Shown here: positions 33,915 through 43,680 of the stretch, piece by piece
Position numbering within the stretch: the first letter of the stretch is position 1
How the letters are laid out: every line of letters begins with the position of its first letter
NCBI GenBank assembly: GCA_965224785.1
Contig: OZ245062.1
Coordinates: 186,001 to 250,000, forward strand
Source: JALSNL01 sp036479585
GTDB taxonomy: Bacteria; Bacteroidota; Ignavibacteria; Ignavibacteriales; Melioribacteraceae
Reading direction: 5' to 3'
DNA: 64,000 nucleotides
The notes under the pieces: generated by a model
Databases searched by the model: none
What the model was told of the DNA's origin: nothing
Seen by the model: the letters and a program-made list of their open reading frames with translations, nothing else
Program-made: the position numbers and the translations under genes

Positions 33915-36900
33915 ATGATATTCAAAAAAAAAATAATTCTTATATCTATTACATTTCTGTTATTTACAACCAACACTAATTTTGCTCAAAGAATTTTGAT
34001 TAATGAATTTATGGCATCTAATGCTTCAACAATTCAAAGCCATATTCCATCAGAAAACTATTCGGATTGGATTGAACTATATAATGATGAAGATACTGAT
34101 ATTAACTTAAAGGGATTTTATTTAACTGACAATTTAAGTAACTCTACAAAATGGAAGTTTAGGGCTGATGTAATAATAAAAGCAAAAGACTTTTTATTGT
34201 TATGGGCAAATGGAACTACTTCTGCAAAAGATAATCCAATAATTAGTTTAAGCTTTAAGCTTTTAAAAGATAGAGAAGAAATTGGAATATATAATTCAGA
34301 CAAGGTAATTCTTGATTCAATTATTTATAGTTCACAAATTACAGATGTATCTTTTGGTAGAAACCCCAATGATATTAACCAATGGTTATACTTTGGAGAA
34401 CCAACGCCTGGGAATTGGAACTCAACTGTTGGAATAAACAATACAAAAATTTCAGATGATGTTGAATTTTCTATAGAGAGTGGAGTTTATAGTGGTTCGC
34501 AAACTTTACAATTAAGTACAAACTCTTCCAATGCAATAGTAAGATTCACGCTAGATGGTTCTATGCCTTCTAGTAATTCCTCAACTTATCAGTCTCCAAT
34601 TCAAATTTTGAAAACCGAAGTTGTTAGAGCAAGGTCATTTGAAAATAATAAACTACCTGGAAAAATTATTTCTAAATCTTTTTTTATAAACACAAATAAT
34701 ACGCTACCAATTGTTTCAATAATAACAGAACCAGATTTGTTTTTTGCCAATACAACTGGAATATATAAAAATGAAATATTGAGTAAAGACGTACCTGTGA
34801 ATTTTGAGTTAATAGAAAAAAATAATTCTGTTGCAATAAATACAATTTCAGGAGCAAAACTTACCGGACAAGCATCGTTTGTTTATCCGCAAAAATCATT
34901 AACAATTTCTGCTAAGAAAAAATATGGAGCTGAATCATTTAATTATAGTGTATTCCCGGATAGAGAAATTAGTGAGTATAAAGATTTGTACTTAAGAAAC
35001 TCCGGAACTCAAGATAACAGACATACTATGTTTAGGGATGCACTACAACATAGTTTAGTTATAAATAAAATGGATTTAGATGTTCAAGCTTATAGACCAG
35101 TTGCTACTTATATAAATGGAAAGTATTGGGGAATATATAATTTACGTGAGAAGTTGAACGAAGACCATCTTGTCGCTCATCATAATGTAGATCCTAAAAG
35201 TATAGACTATCTTGAATATGAATTTAATAGAGAACCAGTAATTATTAGTGGAAGTGCTGAAAGTTATAACTCTTTAATTGAATATTTGAAAGCTAATGAT
35301 ATAAATGATATAGATGTTTATAAATATGTGAAAACTCAATTGGACATTAATGAAATAATGAATTATTTAATTACAGAAATTTATTGTGATAATGTAAATT
35401 GGCCTGCAACAAATAGTAGATGGTGGAGAAATAATTCAAATAATAGCAAATGGCGTTATGTCCTTTTAGATTTAGACTATGGGTTTGGAGCAACAAGTTC
35501 TCTTTCAAAAGTTGAAAATAATACGTTTGAATATTTATACGAGCAACGTGATTTTTCTACTGTAGTTTTTAGAAAGCTTTTAGAGAATGAAAAATTTAAG
35601 GATGAGTTTGTTCAGAGATTTGCAATTTATTTAAATACAGTTTTTCATTTTGAAAGAGTGGTAAATATAGTTGATAGTATCCAAACTTTAATTAGTGAAG
35701 AAATGGTTAGACATATAGATCGTTGGAATGATGATCCGACCATTATACTTTACGATCCGCCGATACCTGATATTGAAACTTGGAATGATGAAGTTGAAAT
35801 AATGAGAGATTTTGCAAATAGAAGATCTGAGTTTATTATTACACATATTAATGATTTCTTTCAACTAAATAATACTGAAAAGATAAACGTCAGTATTCCT
35901 AACTCAAATGAGGGAAAGGTTTACATAAATAATTATAAAATTGGTTCTCAATTTAGTGCTGAATTATTCAAAGATATTCCGATAAAAATTAAAGCTGTTC
36001 CCGCAATTGGTTATAAGTTTGTTAGATGGCTTGGAGTTGAGAACGGATTAAATACGGAACTAGAAATAACACTTTCCGATAATGGAGCAATTAATTTACA
36101 ACCAATTTTTGAACTAACAGAAGATAATTTACTTCCCACAATTTTCTCTTCAAATACAACACTTAGTATTTCAGGCTCACCCTATTTTGCAAAGGGTGAT
36201 ATTTACATTGAGGAATTGGTAACTCTAACAGTTGAAGAAGGAGTTGAAATTATTATGCCTCCTAATTCAAGTATTATTGTAAATGGGAATATAAATTTTA
36301 ATGGAACTAAAAACTTACCAATTCAAATTAAAAATAATGAGAAATATGGTTATGATAATTGGGGCGTATTATTTTTTGATAATGCTACTGCAGATTCTCA
36401 TATTAAATTTGTTAATATTTCCGGAGCAACAAATGGGAGTGATAAGAAAAACCAAAAAGGTACAATATCTGTTCTAAAATCAAAAGTGATTATTGATAAT
36501 GTTACAATTGAAAATGTCCCATTCCCAATTTTTGCACAAAACAGTGAAATTACAATTCGAAATAGTAAACTACATTCTAACCAAACTTCCGATCTGATTA
36601 ATATTAAAAATTCTGACATTGCTTTAGTTGAAAATTGTGAACTAAGAGGTAATAATTCATTAGATGTTGATGCAATTGATTTTGATAATATTTCGAACGG
36701 AGTAATTAGGGGAAATAGAATTTATAATTTTTTTGGAGAAAATAGTGATGGTATAGATTTAGGTGAGGGATCAAAAGATGTTTTAATAAAAGATAATTTA
36801 ATTTATAATTGTTACGATAAAGGAATTTCCATTGGGCAAGCTTCTACAGCAGTTATTGAAAATAATATAATTGTTAATTGCACTCAAGGCATTGCTGTTA

Positions 36901-38489
36901 AGGATGATTTGTCATTTGCAAAAATTAATCAGAATACAATATACGCTTGTGATTATGGAGTAGCTTGTTTTGAAAAAAATATTGGAAAGGGTGGAGGAAG
37001 TGCTAATGTTGTAAATACTATATTCTCTAAATCAAAAATATCTCCAACATTTGTGGATGCTTTTTCTTCTTTAAATATTACTTACTCAATGTTTGATGAA
37101 AAAAAAGTAGTTGGATTTGGAAATCAAAAAAACGACCCACAATTTTCTGCTAATTTTTCTCTCAGTCAAAATTCGCCTGCTATTAACTCAGGAGATCCAA
37201 ATAGTGAAAACGATCCTGATGGATCACTAGCGGATATGGGAGCATTGTATTTCTCAAATAGTTTACCACCTCAAATTATTGTTAGTGAGGTATTGTATAA
37301 ATCGCATAATGACAAACAGTTTATAGAACTTTACAATGCTGATATAAAAAATATTGATCTAACAAATTTTTCTATTTCCGGTTCTATAAGTTTTACATTT
37401 CCAGCTGGCACAACTATTCAGAAAAATGAATATCTAATTGTTGCAAGAAATAAAGATGTTTTTTCTGACCAAGGTTATAAAGTATTTCAATGGCAAAATG
37501 ATAACCTAAATAATAGCGGAGATATAAAAATAGTAAGTAACAAAGGAACTACTATTGATTTAGTTACTTTCAAAGATAGTTTATTTACTGTTAAAACTAA
37601 TTCTTCTCTTGAACTAATAAATACAAATTTGGAAAACCTTTATTTATATAATTGGCAAGAAAGTTTCAACGAAGGTGGTTCGCCCGGGACTAAAAATTTA
37701 TTGAGTCCGAAACCCAATTTATTTATTAACGAATTTCAAGCTTCAAACACAAAAACTATTACTGATGAATTTGGTGAATATGATGATTGGATTGAAATTT
37801 ATAACAGCGGAAATAATTCAATAAATATCAATGGATTGTATTTGACTGACGACTATAATAATCTAACAAAATATAAATTAAGTTCAACAATTTCCGGCAA
37901 AAATTTTATTGCTCCTAAAGGATTCTATTTACTTTGGGCAGACGAAAATTCTAAACAAGGAAACCATCATTTAAACTTTAAGTTAAGTAGCAAAGGTGAG
38001 CAGATTGCTTTAGTGCATGTCATTGAAAACGATACGACAATAATTGATTCCATCAAGTACGGAAAATTATCAGATGATATTTCCTATGCAAGAATAGATG
38101 ATGGCGAAAATGAATGGACAAGTTCTTTAAGCCCATCTCCTGGAATTTCAAATAACCCACTAACAGATATTAAACAAACCGAAGTTTTTACGGAATTTAA
38201 ACTTTTTCAAAATTATCCAAATCCATTTAATCCAACCACAAAAATAAAATTTACAATTCCAAATGTATCCTCAAACATTTCAAATGTAGCCTCGAAGTTT
38301 AGCTCGAGAATAACGCTAAAAATATACAATGTACTTGGTAAAGAAGTAGCAACACTTGTTAATAAGCAACAAGAGCAAGGTAGTTATGAAGTTACTTTTA
38401 ATGCTTCAAGTTTAGCAAGTGGTGTATATTATTATCAAATAAGAACAGAAAATTTTGTGCAAACAAAAAAAATGCTTCTGTTGAAATAA
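33915..38489 (+). CDS. Large T9SS-secreted protein: lamin-tail, CotH kinase-like and beta-helix domains
   Basis: A 1524-residue surface protein with a signal peptide at residues 1-25. Domains in order are: lamin-tail (about 26-150, ILINEFMASNAS and DWIELYNDED); a chitobiase/hexosaminidase C-terminal-like segment (about 185-235, RFTLDGSMPSSNSSTY); a CotH kinase-like domain (about 262-610, with YINGKYWGIYNLREKLNEDH and RYVLLDLDYGFGA); a right-handed beta-helix (about 730-1060); two more lamin-tail domains (about 1120-1255 and 1267-1405); and a T9SS sorting domain (NYPNPFNPTTKIKF to KKMLLLK). CotH domains phosphorylate proteins in spores. The role outside the cell here is unknown. Confidence 0.85.
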   Translation: MIFKKKIILISITFLLFTTNTNFAQRILINEFMASNASTIQSHIPSENYSDWIELYNDEDTDINLKGFYLTDNLSNSTKWKFRADVIIKAKDFLLLWANGTTSAKDNPIISLSFKLLKDREEIGIYNSDKVILDSIIYSSQITDVSFGRNPNDINQWLYFGEPTPGNWNSTVGINNTKISDDVEFSIESGVYSGSQTLQLSTNSSNAIVRFTLDGSMPSSNSSTYQSPIQILKTEVVRARSFENNKLPGKIISKSFFINTNNTLPIVSIITEPDLFFANTTGIYKNEILSKDVPVNFELIEKNNSVAINTISGAKLTGQASFVYPQKSLTISAKKKYGAESFNYSVFPDREISEYKDLYLRNSGTQDNRHTMFRDALQHSLVINKMDLDVQAYRPVATYINGKYWGIYNLREKLNEDHLVAHHNVDPKSIDYLEYEFNREPVIISGSAESYNSLIEYLKANDINDIDVYKYVKTQLDINEIMNYLITEIYCDNVNWPATNSRWWRNNSNNSKWRYVLLDLDYGFGATSSLSKVENNTFEYLYEQRDFSTVVFRKLLENEKFKDEFVQRFAIYLNTVFHFERVVNIVDSIQTLISEEMVRHIDRWNDDPTIILYDPPIPDIETWNDEVEIMRDFANRRSEFIITHINDFFQLNNTEKINVSIPNSNEGKVYINNYKIGSQFSAELFKDIPIKIKAVPAIGYKFVRWLGVENGLNTELEITLSDNGAINLQPIFELTEDNLLPTIFSSNTTLSISGSPYFAKGDIYIEELVTLTVEEGVEIIMPPNSSIIVNGNINFNGTKNLPIQIKNNEKYGYDNWGVLFFDNATADSHIKFVNISGATNGSDKKNQKGTISVLKSKVIIDNVTIENVPFPIFAQNSEITIRNSKLHSNQTSDLINIKNSDIALVENCELRGNNSLDVDAIDFDNISNGVIRGNRIYNFFGENSDGIDLGEGSKDVLIKDNLIYNCYDKGISIGQASTAVIENNIIVNCTQGIAVKDDLSFAKINQNTIYACDYGVACFEKNIGKGGGSANVVNTIFSKSKISPTFVDAFSSLNITYSMFDEKKVVGFGNQKNDPQFSANFSLSQNSPAINSGDPNSENDPDGSLADMGALYFSNSLPPQIIVSEVLYKSHNDKQFIELYNADIKNIDLTNFSISGSISFTFPAGTTIQKNEYLIVARNKDVFSDQGYKVFQWQNDNLNNSGDIKIVSNKGTTIDLVTFKDSLFTVKTNSSLELINTNLENLYLYNWQESFNEGGSPGTKNLLSPKPNLFINEFQASNTKTITDEFGEYDDWIEIYNSGNNSININGLYLTDDYNNLTKYKLSSTISGKNFIAPKGFYLLWADENSKQGNHHLNFKLSSKGEQIALVHVIENDTTIIDSIKYGKLSDDISYARIDDGENEWTSSLSPSPGISNNPLTDIKQTEVFTEFKLFQNYPNPFNPTTKIKFTIPNVSSNISNVASKFSSRITLKIYNVLGKEVATLVNKQQEQGSYEVTFNASSLASGVYYYQIRTENFVQTKKMLLLK

Positions 38490-38668
38490 TTTCATCCTAT
38501 AGAAGTTTTTGTTGTTATACTTTTTGTATAGTGTAATTTGCTACTAAATAATTGCATTGTTTTCAAAAGACTATAACTATATCTTAATATAGTAGATAAT
38601 TATTTTATGTAATAGTAACATGAGATAAACAAATATTATTTATCCTACATTAAATTATAGGGAATAAA

Positions 38669-41600
38669 ATGAAAAATGTATTACTGCTTTTTTTAGCAAC
38701 TACCATTCTTCTTGCCCAAACAAAAATGAAAAATCCAGCTTATGAAAAATCATTAGCAAAGGAAACTGTGCGTAAACATTATTCACTATTCAATATCCAT
38801 AACATTTCAACTTATATTTATAATAGTGGTGAAGCTGATAATAAAACTACTGGGCGGGCTGGCTTTGTCTATCCAAAAGGAAGTGAAAAAACGGCTGTGT
38901 TTCAATCTGGTTTTATATTTGGAGGGAAAGTTAATGGAGAAATAAAAATGAATGGATCAGTTTATTCTTCGGGAATGAAACCAGGAAGAATTTTGGAAGG
39001 TGGACTTACTGAAGATTCTGAAAGTGAAAATGCTAGAGTTTTTAGAGTTCGTCCAGATTATAAAGTAGCAGATTTATCAAATGAAATAAACGATGGTGAA
39101 GGTACAGAAGCAGAAATAAGAACACAATATGAAAAAGATTGGAATGAATGGAGAGCTAGTGATGGAGCACCTTTTGAAGATATTAACGAAGATGGAATAT
39201 ACAATCCATTAGTTGATATACCAGGAGTTCCGGGAGCTGACCAAACACTTTGGTTTGTTACTAACGATTTAACTGATGCAACTTTCGATTGGAATTCGAA
39301 GCCAACAAATTTAGGTGTTGAGATACAAACAACAATTTGGGGTTATAAAAATAATGACATACTTAGTAATGTATTATTCAAGAAATATAAAATTATTAAT
39401 AAGGGGAGTTCTAGTATAGACAATATGTACATTGCACAATTTAGTGATGTTGATATTGGTAGAGCTGGAGACTTTGCTGGATGTGATACTTTATTAAATA
39501 TGGGTTATTGTTATAATGGAGGAAGATATGTTGATACTTATGGTTTTACTCCTCCCGCAATTGGTTACGATATTGTTCAAGGTTTGTTAGTAGAAGGTGA
39601 TGTAAATGATAAAGCCATTTATAATGGCAAAGTTTTAAGTGGAATGAAAAACCTTCCTTTGACTTCTTATGTAGATTTTACTTGTGGAGGAAATATTTTC
39701 CCTTGGCCAAGTGGAGAAAATCAATGGTATAATTATTTTCAAGGTAAAATGCCAGATAGTACATCGTTTAAATTACCGGATGAGTTTGGAGGAAGTTCTA
39801 CAAAATTTTCGCACAGTGGTAATCCACTAACTGAAGAAGGCTGGCTTGATGGAAGTGAGTATGGTTGTGGCGAAAGATATTTGCTTCTTTCTTCCGGATC
39901 TTTTACTATGGCTGCTGGAGATACCCAAGAAGTTGTAATAGCAGAAATTGCTGCAGTTGGAAAAGATAGACTAAATTCAGTCCGGTTGTTAAAATATTAT
40001 AGCAATGTTGTACAAGAAGAATATGATAACTTTTTTAATTCACCTAGACCTCAAGTAATGACCGCACCAGCTTTGCAAGTAACTGAAAATGATAATAACT
40101 TTTTATTGCACTTAGATGGCTACACAGAAATTCAAAACTATAATAGAGGCGGTTTTAAATTTCAAGGTTTTAATCTTTATCAAATTTATTCTGATATAAG
40201 TTTTAAGGAAAACTCAATTCCACTTGCAACATTCGATATAGAAGATGGAATAAAAGAAATCAGCGGAGAGGTAATGGACAATGATGGAAGTATTATATCA
40301 GGTGTTAAATATTTTGGTACCGATTCTGGAATTCCATCACAATTTGAAGTAACAAAAGATTACATAACTAATTCCGATTTGACTGAAAGACAAAATTATT
40401 ATTATGGAAAATCTGCATATTTTTATAATCCGTCCTTTCCGGAGCAAACCTTTGAAACTAAACTTGGAACAACAGAAATTACTTATAAAAATGATGTTCC
40501 CGGAATTAGATTTAGAGATTTTGTAAAAACTTTTCATTCTGCTGGTAAAGCGGAAGCCTCTGCGACTGTTGAAGTTTTCGACTTAACAAAATTAACTGAT
40601 TTGGATTACACAATATCATTTTACAAAAAAAAGATTGATGAAAAATATCAACTCGTTTGGAATCTTGATAGGTCAGATGGAGTTAAATTACTTTCGGAGC
40701 AAATATTTTCTTCACGAGTTCCTCTTATGGATGGTTTAAAAATTAGTGTTGGAGGATCAACAGGTTTGTCTTGGATTTCCGATGCTACTTTTTTGAATGG
40801 TACTTCTGTGTGGTTAAATACTTACTCGCCAATTGTTAGGACCTATTATACAACTGTTTATAAGAAACTTGGTTATGGAACTCGTGATAGTTCTGAACTT
40901 TTTTACAATTATGAATTTAGATTTACCGGAGAAAGAGATTCAACAATTGTAAATGGTCAAAAAATTTATATTACAAAAGAAAATACTGGTTCAGTTGCAA
41001 CTGTGTATAATTATAAAAATCCAGAGGATCTAAAAAATCATCCATTAAATCCAACAGGTGAAGCAAAAAGATTTACAGTTAGAATTCCCTTTGAAGTTTG
41101 GAATGTAGATAAGGAGATTCAAGTAAATTACCAAATAATTAAATATTTTTATGGTAATACCGTTTGGGATGAAAGAATGTATGGAGATATATTAGACTTA
41201 CCATATAATGAAAATATTATTACAGAAGCAATGGTAGATTCAACATCCAATGAATTTATAGGAGATAAATTTACACATAGACAAATATGGGATTTTGTTG
41301 ATTGGAAAAAAGGAGACCTTGTAGAAATGAAGTATCTTGATCCGATAACTAAAGATGATGTTTTTATATTTAATACAAAACAATTTATTTCGGAGATTGA
41401 ATTAGAAACTGTACCAACAAAATTTGAGCTATTTCAGAATTATCCAAACCCGTTTAACCCAACAACCACAATAAGATTTAGCTTAATTAAAAAAGGATTA
41501 GTTAAATTATCTGTATTCAATATATTAGGAGAAAGAGTAAAACAATTAGTAAATAAAGAAATGAATGTTGGGCAATACGAAGTTCCATTTATTAGTAATG

Positions 41601-41683
41601 GTTTACCAAGTGGAATTTATTTTTACAGATTAGAAGTTGGAAACGATTTCAGTAAAGTTAACAAAATGATTTTGTTGAAATAA
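38669..41683 (+). CDS. T9SS-secreted protein, paralogue 1 of a tandem pair
   Basis: A 1004-residue exported protein of unknown function. The signal peptide is residues 1-17 (ending LLAQ). The N-terminal 480 residues align with the next gene product: FRVRPDYK, then SDGAPFEDINEDGIYNPLVD (a calcium-loop-like acidic motif near residue 170), GVEIQTTIWG, and SFTMAAGDTQEVVIAEI. About 430 residues unique to this copy follow. The C-terminus is a T9SS sorting domain (FQNYPNPFNPTTTIRFSL to KMILLK) without the loop insertion seen elsewhere. A 179-base gap precedes it and only about 18 bases separate it from paralogue 2. Confidence 0.8.
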   Translation: MKNVLLLFLATTILLAQTKMKNPAYEKSLAKETVRKHYSLFNIHNISTYIYNSGEADNKTTGRAGFVYPKGSEKTAVFQSGFIFGGKVNGEIKMNGSVYSSGMKPGRILEGGLTEDSESENARVFRVRPDYKVADLSNEINDGEGTEAEIRTQYEKDWNEWRASDGAPFEDINEDGIYNPLVDIPGVPGADQTLWFVTNDLTDATFDWNSKPTNLGVEIQTTIWGYKNNDILSNVLFKKYKIINKGSSSIDNMYIAQFSDVDIGRAGDFAGCDTLLNMGYCYNGGRYVDTYGFTPPAIGYDIVQGLLVEGDVNDKAIYNGKVLSGMKNLPLTSYVDFTCGGNIFPWPSGENQWYNYFQGKMPDSTSFKLPDEFGGSSTKFSHSGNPLTEEGWLDGSEYGCGERYLLLSSGSFTMAAGDTQEVVIAEIAAVGKDRLNSVRLLKYYSNVVQEEYDNFFNSPRPQVMTAPALQVTENDNNFLLHLDGYTEIQNYNRGGFKFQGFNLYQIYSDISFKENSIPLATFDIEDGIKEISGEVMDNDGSIISGVKYFGTDSGIPSQFEVTKDYITNSDLTERQNYYYGKSAYFYNPSFPEQTFETKLGTTEITYKNDVPGIRFRDFVKTFHSAGKAEASATVEVFDLTKLTDLDYTISFYKKKIDEKYQLVWNLDRSDGVKLLSEQIFSSRVPLMDGLKISVGGSTGLSWISDATFLNGTSVWLNTYSPIVRTYYTTVYKKLGYGTRDSSELFYNYEFRFTGERDSTIVNGQKIYITKENTGSVATVYNYKNPEDLKNHPLNPTGEAKRFTVRIPFEVWNVDKEIQVNYQIIKYFYGNTVWDERMYGDILDLPYNENIITEAMVDSTSNEFIGDKFTHRQIWDFVDWKKGDLVEMKYLDPITKDDVFIFNTKQFISEIELETVPTKFELFQNYPNPFNPTTTIRFSLIKKGLVKLSVFNILGERVKQLVNKEMNVGQYEVPFISNGLPSGIYFYRLEVGNDFSKVNKMILLK

Positions 41684-41701
41684 ATATAAGTGGCAAACAA
41701 G

Positions 41702-43540
41702 ATGAAGAATATTATATTTTTTCTTTGTTCAATTGTAATATCGTTTAGTATTACAAAAGCTCAAAACAAAAATTATTTGGATGGTATAACAAAATCCTAT
41801 ATAACGGTTAATAATATTTCATCTTGTTTCTGGAATAATGGAGTAAGTGATTATGATGAAAAAGAAATAGAAATTATTGAACTACTTGAAGATGACACTC
41901 TTATTACACATACACTACGTAGAGGTGCTGCCTGTACCTATCCAATGGGTAGTAATAAACAAGTAGTCTTTTCTTCCGGCTTATTGTGGGGAGCTACTAT
42001 TGAAGATGAAAATTATATTGGAGGGAAAAAAGTTCTTGTTGGAGGCACACACTATGGTAGTAATTTACAACCTGGAAAAATAATTTCTCCTCAAAATTCT
42101 GAAAATCCAAGTCTAAAGAAAAATAGAATTTTTAGAGTTCGTCCTGATTATAAAACGGCAAATTTATTGCAAGATAGTTTGGTTGAAAATATAACAATAA
42201 ATGAAATTAGAAAACAATATGCAGAAGACTGGTATAACTGGCCTGCTACTGATGGAGCTCCTTTTCAAGATATAAATAAGAACGGAATCTACGAACCCGA
42301 AATTGATATTCCCGGAATAGAAAATTCTGCTCAAACAATTTGGTATGTTGCAAATGATTTGGATTCGAGCAAACTTAATATCTTTGGTTCTGAACCGCTT
42401 GGCGTTGAACTTCAAACAACTATTTGGGCTTTAGATACAATAGTGTATAATATAGAAGCTGTTAAGAATACAATATTTAGAAAATATATTTTAATTAATA
42501 AATCAACAAACCACTTTAAGGATATGTATTTTAGTTTATTTGTTGATCTAGACATTGGCAATGCAAAAGATGACTTTGTCGGGTGTGACTCAACACTAGG
42601 TCTTGGTTTTGCATATAATGGAAATCTTTCTGATTCAATTTATTCTCCACTTTCTCCACCAGCAATAGGTTTTGATATTTTGCAAGGTCCAATTGCAAAA
42701 GGGATTTATAATGAAGACAAAAATAAGAATGGTGTAGATGATGGAAATGAGTTTGCAATATTTAAGAATAGAAAAATTGGTCCGGGCTATTATAATCAAA
42801 ATATGACTTCTTTCTATTTTTCGCTTTATCCAATCGGGCAAGGACGAGGAGATCTAGGAGACATTTTATTTCTTAGATTATATAATACTTTCCATGGAAG
42901 AATTTCTTCAACTGGTAGTCCCTTCGTTAGTCCAATAACTGGAAAAGAAACTAAGTTTATGTTAAGTGGTAATCCTCTTCTAAAAAGTGGCTGGGTTGAT
43001 GGTTATCTACATCCACCAAGTGAAAGATTTATGTATTTAAGTTCTGGCCCATTTGAAATGACTCATGGAGATACGCAAGAAGTAGTAATTGCTCAAATAG
43101 TAGCTGGCTCATTCGGAAATGTTGATGCTATAACTAGTGTAAGTTTATTAAAGTATTATGATAAACAAATTCAAACCATTTATAACTATGCAAAATATGA
43201 TGACATTACTTCTTTGCAAAAACAAATTATTATGAAAGATTTTAATCTTTCACAAAATTACCCAAACCCGTTTAACCCAACAACAATAATAAACTATAAT
43301 ATTCCCCTCTCGAGAGGGGCTAGGGGTGTGTTAAAAAATAACTTGCCTGCCTTTGGTGTGGTAACATTAAAAATTTACAATATCCTCGGGAAAGAAATAA
43401 CAACACTCGTTAATGAAACAAAACCAAGTGGAACTTTTGAAGTAAACTTTGATGCAAGCAATTTACCAAGTGGTGTTTACTACTACCAATTAAAAACTGA
43501 AAGTTTTGTTCAAACCAAAAAAATGATTTTGCTGAAATAA
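41702..43540 (+). CDS. T9SS-secreted protein, paralogue 2 of a tandem pair
   Basis: A 612-residue exported protein, co-transcribed with paralogue 1. I use ATG 41702 (signal peptide MKNIIFFLCSIVISFS, cleavage near KAQ). A GTG at 41690 adds only four residues and neither start has a clear ribosome binding site. Shared blocks with paralogue 1 are FRVRPDYKTANLL, TDGAPFQDINKNGIYEPEID, GVELQTTIWALD and FEMTHGDTQEVVIAQI. The 430-residue extra region of paralogue 1 is absent. The T9SS domain carries an in-frame insertion LSRGARGVLKNNLPAFG encoded around a perfect palindrome (43304-43319). Confidence 0.8.
   Translation: MKNIIFFLCSIVISFSITKAQNKNYLDGITKSYITVNNISSCFWNNGVSDYDEKEIEIIELLEDDTLITHTLRRGAACTYPMGSNKQVVFSSGLLWGATIEDENYIGGKKVLVGGTHYGSNLQPGKIISPQNSENPSLKKNRIFRVRPDYKTANLLQDSLVENITINEIRKQYAEDWYNWPATDGAPFQDINKNGIYEPEIDIPGIENSAQTIWYVANDLDSSKLNIFGSEPLGVELQTTIWALDTIVYNIEAVKNTIFRKYILINKSTNHFKDMYFSLFVDLDIGNAKDDFVGCDSTLGLGFAYNGNLSDSIYSPLSPPAIGFDILQGPIAKGIYNEDKNKNGVDDGNEFAIFKNRKIGPGYYNQNMTSFYFSLYPIGQGRGDLGDILFLRLYNTFHGRISSTGSPFVSPITGKETKFMLSGNPLLKSGWVDGYLHPPSERFMYLSSGPFEMTHGDTQEVVIAQIVAGSFGNVDAITSVSLLKYYDKQIQTIYNYAKYDDITSLQKQIIMKDFNLSQNYPNPFNPTTIINYNIPLSRGARGVLKNNLPAFGVVTLKIYNILGKEITTLVNETKPSGTFEVNFDASNLPSGVYYYQLKTESFVQTKKMILLK
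43304..43319. repeat. Perfect 16-bp palindrome inside a T9SS-tail coding sequence
   Basis: CCCCTCTCGAGAGGGG is fully self-complementary and is followed by CTAGGGGTGTG. In this AT-rich gene the patch is strikingly GC-rich. It falls in the loop of the sorting domain where the other tails in the window are shorter, so it looks like an inserted repeat unit that kept the reading frame. Confidence 0.8.
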
Positions 43541-43571
43541 CTTTCCAATAACTTTCGTGCTAATAATTTCT

Positions 43572-43612
43572 AAAAGATAGCATCAATAAATTTGATGCTA
43601 TCTTTTTTTTTA
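43572..43612 (+). terminator. Rho-independent terminator
   Basis: A perfect 15-base stem AAAAGATAGCATCAA/TTGATGCTATCTTTT with a 5-base loop and a long T-run. It ends the two-gene secreted-protein unit upstream. Confidence 0.92.
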
Positions 43613-43680
43613 TCAATTACATCTATTACCTTTACAATTCTGTTTTTCAATCTTAATAAATTATAAAACTGAGGCTTTAC

